Positions 1-4,440 of a DNA stretch of 5,375 bases are shown here, piece by piece. Under the pieces are notes generated by a model that saw nothing but the letters and a program-made list of their open reading frames with translations, searched no databases and was not told where the DNA came from. Positions within the stretch are counted from its first letter, which is position 1. The number at the start of each line of letters is the position of its first letter. This stretch comes from Bacillota bacterium (GTDB taxonomy: Bacteria > Bacillota > Clostridia > Acetivibrionales > JAKOSZ01): positions 1 through 5,375 of the forward strand of contig JAKOSZ010000241.1 of assembly GCA_029776555.1 (NCBI GenBank), written 5' to 3'. The position numbers were made by a program, and so were the translations under genes.

Positions 1-29
1 CATCGGCGACTGTTTTTTGACCCTTTTTT

Positions 30-60
30 CAGGCACGGACAGATGCCTGGACGGTTTTTC
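30..60. repeat. Degenerate REP-like element (GGACGGTTTTTC core)
   Basis: A six-base inverted repeat, caggca (30-35) and tgcctg (44-49), encloses an eight-base loop. It runs directly into ggacggtttttc (49-60), which matches the core of the two better repeats at 1449-1502 and 3034-3073. It lies just past the truncated 3' end of the minus-strand PIN pseudogene. The short stem and poor flank symmetry make it a weak, probably decayed copy. The rest of 1-105 contains T-runs but no gene I can support. Confidence 0.35.
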
Positions 61-105
61 TGCGACTTATTTTTTCAACTGTGGGGTTCTTCTCTGGCTC
101 ATTTT

Positions 106-421
106 TTACCCGTTGTGCCGTTTTAAGTTATTACCTGCGACAATGCCTTTATGTGCTTTTGCAAGCGCCAGAGCCGCAGCCTCACCTTTGCCGATAACTA
201 CTTCACCTTTGGGCGGAGAAAGTGCCATTTCATAAAATAGCTTGTATTCTTCCGTTCCCATGATTATTTTCATTGTTGCCACGGCACCACTTGAACAAAG
301 TATATGTATTTTCTTCTGATACGAGATATACCTGGGTTTGATAATTCGCTGAATACCTGGTATGGTTAATAAACCGTTTCGTATCTTTTGAATCCCCATA
401 AGCTCTAGTATTTACAACAAT
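106..421 (-). pseudogene. Degraded PIN-domain (VapC-like) ribonuclease toxin remnant
   Basis: The main open frame (106-399, 97 residues from ATG at 397-399) contains GKGEAAALALAKAHKGIVAGNNL near its C-terminus. This resembles the G-E-A-x-A-L-A helix and the following strand of PIN-domain endoribonucleases such as VapC/DUF3368 proteins. Two things suggest it is broken. First, the residues IVVNTRA are encoded just upstream (401-421) in another frame. This looks like the N-terminal PIN strand carrying the first acidic position, and losing one base near 400 would have separated it from the MGIQKIRNGLL frame. Second, the protein stops right after NNLKRHNG, where the last acidic residues and about 50 further residues are expected, and repeat-like sequence follows. 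No convincing start codon or ribosome binding site precedes the IVVNTRA frame. The family call is from motif resemblance only; a short intact protein of another family is possible. Confidence 0.5.
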
Positions 422-457
422 TTTGGAATATGATACCCTAATTTTAGGTGATAAATA

Positions 458-790
458 ATGAAGGAATTACAACGATTAACGAAAAATGTCCAGAATAATG
501 TAACAGTAAAGTATATTGTAAAGCTTTTAAAAGCACACGGGAAGGAACTGGCAGATAAATACGGGATTGAAAGCATTAAAATTTTTGGCTCCTATGCAGA
601 AGGGAAACAGACAGAAACAAGCGACCTGGATTTGATAGCAGTTTTTAAAAATACACCTTCCCTTATTGAACTTGTGCGGATTGAGGAAGAGCTTGGGGAA
701 ATGCTTGGCGTAAAGGTAGATTTACTGACCGAGGAAGCCATAAGCCCTTTGACAAAACCCTATATAAAGGAAATTGAGGTATTGCTGTGA
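458..790 (+). CDS. mntA: MNT-domain nucleotidyltransferase antitoxin (MntA)
   Basis: A minimal nucleotidyltransferase of 110 residues, within the usual size for the family. The Pol-beta-fold signature is complete: G44-S45, ten residues, then D56-L-D58 (GSYAEG...SDLDL), with a probable third metal-binding aspartate at D88 in the VDLL strand. In characterised MntA/HepT pairs this enzyme neutralises the HEPN partner by transferring AMP from ATP to a tyrosine beside the toxin active site; that activity is inferred here. The ATG at 458 is preceded by aggtga (446-451) at a suitable distance. The gene overlaps hepT by four bases, as expected for an antitoxin-first operon. Its promoter should lie in 400-445; tatgat at 429-434 is a possible -10, but no good -35 accompanies it. 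Codons are more AT-rich than in the genes at the right of the window, consistent with horizontal transfer. Confidence 0.88.
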   Translation: MKELQRLTKNVQNNVTVKYIVKLLKAHGKELADKYGIESIKIFGSYAEGKQTETSDLDLIAVFKNTPSLIELVRIEEELGEMLGVKVDLLTEEAISPLTKPYIKEIEVLL

Positions 791-1143
791 AAAGAGTTGA
801 ACCGTATCTTGAGCATATTTTACAGGAATGCAGGTTTCTCATAGAAAAATCTGGAAATACAGCGTATGATGAATTTGTTAATGACCCCGTATTAACACGG
901 GCTTTCGTCAGGAGTTTAGAAATAATCGGCGAAGCCGTGAAAAACATACCTAATGATTTCAGAGAAAAGTATCCTGAAATTCCGTGGAAAGAAATATCAG
1001 GAATGCGTAATAAGCTTATACATGAATATTTTGGGGTAAATTACAAAATTGTATGGAAAACTGTGAAAGAAGATATTCCGTGGCTTATGCAAAAAATTAA
1101 ACAGTTAATGGATGAAGATGAAAAGAACTATTGGTTTAGCTGA
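787..1143 (+). CDS. hepT: HEPN-domain RNase toxin (HepT, DUF86 family)
   Basis: A 118-residue, probably all-helical protein with the HEPN catalytic motif R74-N-K-L-I-H79 followed by E80-Y81, which is the RX4HXY form typical of HepT/DUF86. The preceding segment (residues 43-73: SLEIIGEAVKNIP... WKEISGM) is also characteristic of the family. In studied systems HepT is an RNase, and the Tyr of HXY is the residue AMPylated by MntA; the equivalent here would be Y81. The start is GTG at 787, embedded in the GTGA overlap with the mntA stop. gaggt (776-780) inside mntA serves as its ribosome binding site, so translation is likely coupled. Arg, His and Tyr are all present, so the toxin looks intact. 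No clear terminator follows. HEPN/MNT pairs act as toxin-antitoxins and have been linked to phage defence; which applies here is not visible. Confidence 0.9.
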   Translation: MKRVEPYLEHILQECRFLIEKSGNTAYDEFVNDPVLTRAFVRSLEIIGEAVKNIPNDFREKYPEIPWKEISGMRNKLIHEYFGVNYKIVWKTVKEDIPWLMQKIKQLMDEDEKNYWFS

Positions 1144-1385
1144 ATGCAGTCAATAAAAGGTTTAGGTAAATTAAGTTGCGAGAGATCCTTTTCTTTCATA
1201 TCTGGTATATAGTGTTGCTATTTTAAATATGTTTCCCTTGCACCTTTTTGCATAGAGTTTCAACTCAGGAATTCATTACCGCTTTGATATTTTTTTATGA
1301 TAAAAAACCACCCTTAGCCTCTTTTACCCCTGCCTCCCGAAAAAAGGATACCATTTACCAAAGAAAGTGAACTTGTGCAGGCGAA
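1144..1385. other. AT-rich intergenic region with no supported gene
   Basis: No frame on either strand carries a plausible start, ribosome binding site and recognisable protein. The region holds T- and A-runs and an A/T-only inverted repeat near 1291-1307 (tttttt and aaaaaa flanking atgat), too weak to call a terminator. A 23-codon minus-strand frame starting with MKEKDLSQLN ends near the hepT stop and is not supported by any family. The region may be decayed mobile or toxin-antitoxin sequence, but nothing in it proves that. Confidence 0.4.
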
Positions 1386-1415
1386 TTGCATGCAGTAAGA
1401 TATTAACAGTAAAAT
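1386..1415 (+). promoter_or_regulatory. Possible promoter for the lipoprotein gene
   Basis: ttgcat (1386-1391) and taaaat (1410-1415) are separated by 18 bases. The -10 is close to consensus, while the -35 matches only in TTG. If used, the transcript would carry the 1449-1502 hairpin in its leader. Such weak boxes are common by chance in AT-rich DNA, so this is tentative. Confidence 0.22.
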
Positions 1416-1448
1416 AATACATTAAACCGGGAATTCCCCCCCCAGGAA

Positions 1449-1502
1449 GACACGGGGACGGTTTTCACGCCTTCCCTGAGACAAGAAAACTGTCCCCGTG
1501 TC
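1449..1502. repeat. REP-like palindrome in the lipoprotein leader (GGGGACGGTTTTC)
   Basis: Two 18-base arms, gacacggggacggttttc (1449-1466) and gaaaactgtccccgtgtc (1485-1502), are inverted copies with a single mismatch that would be a G-U pair in RNA. They are separated by an 18-base spacer. The element carries the GGGGACGGTT core shared with 3034-3073. It ends 11 bases before the agaggt ribosome binding site (1514-1519) of the lipoprotein gene. No T-run follows, so it is not an intrinsic terminator. A run of eight C (1436-1443) lies just upstream. A link to REP-associated Y1 transposases is an inference; none is in the window. Confidence 0.75.
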
Positions 1503-1530
1503 CGTGAGGATAAAGAGGTAATCCGTATAT

Positions 1531-3027
1531 ATGGCAAAGAGAATAACCTCGTTAATCCTTTGTATATTTTTATTGTGTGCCTTTTCGGCAGGCTGCCGGA
1601 GCAGCGATAAAGAGAGGGACAATGAGGAGGCTTCTGAGAAGCTGGTGCACAGACCGGACCCTGTAACCCTTGTGTGCTATTACCCCAGTTTAGATGAGAA
1701 CAAGAAAGCTATCCAGAAGGTTGCAGGCATGATAGAGGATATGACCAGGGATATACTGAACGTTAAGTTTGACTTGAGACCCATAAACTTGCCATTGGAA
1801 CCTGAAGCAATGGTCAGGGAGGCAAAGAAGTTTCTTGAAAGCGGCACCTATTTTGATTTGATAATTTTGTATGGCGGCCCTGACTGGTATAAATACGTGT
1901 ATTATCATAAATTGGGCATGTATTTTCTGGACATAACGGAATACTTTCCCGCCTATGCTCCCACCTACTATTCAAGGTTCGACGAGGGTGACCTGGCTAA
2001 GATTTCGTTTAACGGAAGGCTCTATTCAATACCCTCATATTCACCATACTCAAAAAGGCTCTGCGCGGTAGTGAGAAAGAGCCTGGTTGAAAAATATAAC
2101 CTTGACCCTATACGAACCCTTGAGGACTATGAGGAGTTTTTGCGTATAGTTAAGGAGAAAGAAAAGGATTTTATCCCGACAAACTTGTCCCCGACGATGG
2201 AAATAGCAAGTCTTGCATATATGTATGACTATGTGATTTGTGAAGGGTACATGGCATACAGGTGGGACGACCCCGAGATGAAACTTGTCCCCTGGGAGCA
2301 GACCGACGCGTTTAGAGAAATGACCAGCATATTTAAGGACTGGTATGAAAAGGGCTATACAAGGAACTATGTAAGAGACGAGAACGATGACAGGGGAGAA
2401 GCGTCTTTTTTAATAATGATGGAATTCTCGGAGTTACATGAATCGTGGTACAGGAAACTGGATTCCTCGGATGACGCCTGGGTTATATACCCATTACACG
2501 AGGAAAAGAGGGCTGAGAGGGACATATCAGGAAAGCAAATGTACATAAACAAGGAATCAAAGAACGTGGAGAGGATTTTCAAGTTCCTGGAGTGGATGCA
2601 GTCCAGCCAGGAAAACTACGACCTTTTAACATATGGAATTGAGGGTGAAGACTACAGGTTGGTGGATGGGGCCATTGAAAAACTGAAACTCGCTGATACT
2701 TTATTCCCGAGTAGGGTATCAAATATTGAATATGAGCGTAACAGTGCAAAGGCATTAGGAAAGCAGGTGCCTTTATCAAAAGAGTCATACCTGGAGAGGG
2801 TTTTTAAAAACACCGAGTACCCTCCCCATTCAGGGTTTGTACCCAGTGAAAAGTTAATTGAGAGGATAGTAAAACGAGATTATGACTTTATGAAAGAAAA
2901 TACACAGTTAATTTTTGGAAACTTTGATATTGATTCATTTATAGAAGCGCAAATAGACTCCGGCGTAAATGAGATGAGGGACGAAATGCAAAGGGAGCTG
3001 GACCAGTGGCGCACCGCTGATGGATGA
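1531..3027 (+). CDS. Extracellular solute-binding lipoprotein (LipO/DUF3502-like)
   Basis: A 498-residue lipoprotein. Residues 1-21 form a signal peptide (MAKR, then a hydrophobic core) ending in S-A-G-C22; the Cys is the likely lipidation site, although Ser at -3 is less usual than Leu. A charged linker (23-40) follows. The rest resembles ABC-transporter solute-binding proteins for oligosaccharides or similar ligands: FDLIILYGG (108-116), NGRLYSIPS (161-169), RTLEDYEEFL (195-204), the YGIEGEDY segment (368-375), and a C-terminal helix ending in LDQW (490-493). Length fits the LipO/YtcQ-like group. It would sit on the outer face of the membrane and pass ligand to a permease, but no permease or ATPase gene adjoins it here. 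The ATG at 1531 has agaggt (1514-1519) upstream with a longish spacing of 11 bases. Ligand is unknown, and a non-transport sensory role is possible. Confidence 0.78.
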   Translation: MAKRITSLILCIFLLCAFSAGCRSSDKERDNEEASEKLVHRPDPVTLVCYYPSLDENKKAIQKVAGMIEDMTRDILNVKFDLRPINLPLEPEAMVREAKKFLESGTYFDLIILYGGPDWYKYVYYHKLGMYFLDITEYFPAYAPTYYSRFDEGDLAKISFNGRLYSIPSYSPYSKRLCAVVRKSLVEKYNLDPIRTLEDYEEFLRIVKEKEKDFIPTNLSPTMEIASLAYMYDYVICEGYMAYRWDDPEMKLVPWEQTDAFREMTSIFKDWYEKGYTRNYVRDENDDRGEASFLIMMEFSELHESWYRKLDSSDDAWVIYPLHEEKRAERDISGKQMYINKESKNVERIFKFLEWMQSSQENYDLLTYGIEGEDYRLVDGAIEKLKLADTLFPSRVSNIEYERNSAKALGKQVPLSKESYLERVFKNTEYPPHSGFVPSEKLIERIVKRDYDFMKENTQLIFGNFDIDSFIEAQIDSGVNEMRDEMQRELDQWRTADG

Positions 3028-3033
3028 ATATGT

Positions 3034-3073
3034 CGGTTCTTGAGTCAATAGAGAACCGTCCCCCATTGACTCA
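3034..3073. repeat. REP-like element with two mutually exclusive stems
   Basis: The minus strand carries the core gggggacggttct (3064-3052). Two perfect inverted repeats interlock here. The first is cggttct (3034-3040) with agaaccg (3052-3058). The second is tgagtcaat (3041-3049) with attgactca (3065-3073). Because the arms are ordered B-A-B'-A' with no base between the first two, both stems cannot form at once in a single strand. The element begins seven bases after the lipoprotein stop and ends just before the tRNA promoter. No T-run follows either stem, so it is not an obvious terminator. Confidence 0.72.
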
Positions 3074-3076
3074 TAC

Positions 3077-3105
3077 TTGCACAGCCGGGGTTTATGCTTT
3101 ATAAT
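3077..3105 (+). promoter_or_regulatory. Sigma-A-type promoter of tRNA-Pro
   Basis: The -10 is a perfect tataat (3100-3105). At the ideal 17-base spacing upstream is ttgcac (3077-3082), matching the -35 consensus in TTG. Transcription would start near 3112, giving a short leader before the tRNA at 3131. The promoter touches the end of the REP-like element, whose last base is 3073. Confidence 0.72.
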
Positions 3106-3130
3106 ATTAATTGTTCTGAAGAAAAAGTGT

Positions 3131-3206
3131 CGGGGTGTGGCTCAGATGGTAGAGCGCTTGGTTCGGGACCAAGAAGTCGCTGGTTCAAGTCCAGTCACTC
3201 CGACCA
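3131..3206 (+). tRNA. tRNA-Pro, anticodon CGG
   Basis: A complete 76-base cloverleaf. The acceptor cggggtg pairs with cactccg (one G-U), and the D stem is gctc/gagc with an eight-base loop containing GG. The anticodon stem is cttgg/ccaag with loop ttcggga, placing anticodon CGG at 3164-3166, which reads CCG. The variable loop is aagtc, and the T stem is gctgg/ccagt with loop ttcaagt. Discriminator A73 is followed by an encoded CCA (3204-3206). The C1-G72 pair and A73 fit bacterial proline tRNA identity. It has its own promoter upstream and an intrinsic terminator eight bases downstream. Confidence 0.96.
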
Positions 3207-3213
3207 GAGAGCC

Positions 3214-3243
3214 CGGTGCCGGTTAGAATCTGGCACCGTTTTT
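3214..3243 (+). terminator. Intrinsic terminator after tRNA-Pro
   Basis: cggtgcc (3214-3220) pairs perfectly with ggcaccg (3232-3238). It can extend by two pairs (gg with ct, one of them G-U) to leave a seven-base loop, and is followed directly by five T (3239-3243). It begins eight bases after the tRNA CCA end. It also lies only 23 bases before the pdxA start codon, so it could act as an attenuator of read-through into pdxA. Confidence 0.88.
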
Positions 3244-3253
3244 CATATTTAGT

Positions 3254-3259
3254 GAGGAG
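3254..3259 (+). promoter_or_regulatory. pdxA: Ribosome binding site that fixes the pdxA start
   Basis: gaggag at 3254-3259 lies seven bases before ATG 3267. The same frame is open from an upstream GTG at 3216, but that codon lies inside the terminator stem and would add 17 residues unlike the family N-terminus. The ATG at 3267 is therefore the start. Confidence 0.85.
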
Positions 3260-3266
3260 TGATAGA

Positions 3267-4289
3267 ATGTCCAGGCCTGTTATTGCCATACCGATGGGGG
3301 ACCCGGCGGGAATAGGACCGGAAATCCTCATAAAGGCCCTTACCAAAAAGGAATTGTATGAGATTGCGAGACCCGTTGCCATTGGGGATTTGAGGGTCCT
3401 TGAGAAAATTGACGGGATTGTAAAATCGGGGCTAAAGTTCCACCGGATTAGCTCTCCTAAGGAGGGAAAGTTCCTTCACGGGTGGCTGGATGTAATATCC
3501 CTGGACAAGGTGGACGCTGGCGCCTTAAAGTACGGCCAGGTGCAGGCTGCGGCGGGCAAAGCCGCCTTTGAGTACATAAAGGAGGCTGCCCGGCTGGCCA
3601 TGGAGGGAGAAGTTAACGCTTTGGCCACCACCCCCATTAACAAGGAGGCAATAAGGGCTGCGGGCATAGACTTCATAGGGCATACCGAGATGCTGGCGGA
3701 GCTGACCGGGACAGCGGATCCCCTGACCATGTTCCAGGTGCGGAATCTCAGAGTCTTCTTCCTGACCCGCCATGTGTCCCTGGTGGAAGCATGCCGCATG
3801 GTTAAGGCCGACAGGCTGGTGAGCTTTGTCCAAAGGTGCGACAGGGCCCTTAAAATGCTTGGCTGTGAGCGGAGGAAAATAGCAATTGCCGGGCTTAACC
3901 CCCACAGCGGCGAACACGGCCTCTTTGGGGATGAGGAGGTAAAAGAGTTGGAGCCGGCGGTGAAAACCTTAACCGCCATGGGCCTTGACGTAGCCGGCCC
4001 TGTCTCGGCCGATTCGGTGTTTTACCTGGCGTTGACGGGCAAGTTCGATGCCGTTATTTCCCTCTACCACGACCAGGGACATATAGCCACCAAAATGGTG
4101 GACTTTGAGAGGACCATATCCCTCACCATAGGGATGCCCTTTTTGAGAACGTCGGTGGACCACGGCACCGCCTTTGACATCGCCGGAAAAGGGTTAGCCA
4201 GCAGCGTAAGCATGGAGGAAGCCATAAGGCTGGCGGCCGAGTACAGCCCCAGATATGGCAAAGGGGGTCAAAGCTGGAATAATTGCTAA
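3267..4289 (+). CDS. pdxA: PdxA-family 4-phospho-hydroxythreonine-type dehydrogenase
   Basis: A 340-residue protein close to the usual PdxA length. Family marks run in order: IPMGDPAGIGPE (8-19), TTPINKEAI (121-129), IGHTEM (137-142), NPHSGE (211-216), YHDQGH (267-272), and RTSVDHGTAFDIAGKG (294-309). The three expected divalent-metal histidines are H139, H213 and H268. PdxA oxidises 4-phosphohydroxy-L-threonine with NAD(P) in the DXP-dependent route to pyridoxal phosphate, in the cytoplasm. No pdxJ, pdxB or serC is in this window, and many Firmicutes use PdxS/PdxT instead. A related role on another phosphorylated hydroxy acid (the PdxA2-type, 4-phosphothreonate or erythronate branch) is therefore a real alternative. 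The segment after YHDQG reads HIATK rather than the LPVLK I recall from E. coli PdxA. It follows tRNA-Pro and its terminator with little room for a separate promoter. Stop is TAA. Confidence 0.85.
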   Translation: MSRPVIAIPMGDPAGIGPEILIKALTKKELYEIARPVAIGDLRVLEKIDGIVKSGLKFHRISSPKEGKFLHGWLDVISLDKVDAGALKYGQVQAAAGKAAFEYIKEAARLAMEGEVNALATTPINKEAIRAAGIDFIGHTEMLAELTGTADPLTMFQVRNLRVFFLTRHVSLVEACRMVKADRLVSFVQRCDRALKMLGCERRKIAIAGLNPHSGEHGLFGDEEVKELEPAVKTLTAMGLDVAGPVSADSVFYLALTGKFDAVISLYHDQGHIATKMVDFERTISLTIGMPFLRTSVDHGTAFDIAGKGLASSVSMEEAIRLAAEYSPRYGKGGQSWNNC

Positions 4290-4302
4290 AAAACCGGCGG
4301 TT

Positions 4303-4333
4303 GGGTAATATAAATTTGATGGGTAATGTAAAT
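4303..4333 (+). repeat. Short imperfect direct repeat after pdxA
   Basis: gggtaatataaat (4303-4315) and gggtaatgtaaat (4321-4333) differ at one of 13 positions, with starts 18 bases apart. They lie in the 151-base gap between pdxA and the radical SAM gene. The pair could be an operator or a small duplication; chance is also possible in such AT-rich sequence. I see no convincing terminator or promoter in the rest of the gap, apart from gggctt (4419-4424) matching aagccc (4344-4349) at long range. Confidence 0.3.
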
Positions 4334-4440
4334 GTAAAGAAATAAGCCCAAAAGGGGAGAAAATAATCATTATAAGAGAGCCTTGTTTAATTGCAGCGCC
4401 TTAAGTAAAAGAACAGAAGGGCTTTAAACGGAGGAATGTA

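Noticed and set aside
17..235. Plus-strand 72-codon open frame
   Set aside because: It is antisense to the PIN remnant, includes repeat sequence, and lacks a convincing ribosome binding site and domain.
1288..1308. A/T inverted repeat as hepT terminator
   Set aside because: The stem has no GC pairs and lies about 150 bases past the hepT stop, so it is more likely chance in AT-rich DNA.
1422..1622. Minus-strand 66-codon open frame
   Set aside because: Half of it is a translation of the GGGGACGGTT palindrome (giving ENRPRVF) and the rest is antisense to the lipoprotein signal peptide.
3034..3073. RNA pseudoknot
   Set aside because: The arm order suggests one, but a zero-base connection would have to span a full stem, so the two stems are better read as alternatives.
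3216..3266. Upstream GTG extension of pdxA
   Set aside because: The GTG is inside the terminator stem and lacks a ribosome binding site, and the 17 added residues do not look like a PdxA N-terminus.
3476..3979. Minus-strand open frames opposite pdxA
   Set aside because: They are antisense to conserved PdxA motifs, have low-complexity composition and no family resemblance.
4288..4301. Possible terminator after pdxA (aaccg/cggtt)
   Set aside because: The stem is five bases with a one-base loop and no T-run follows.
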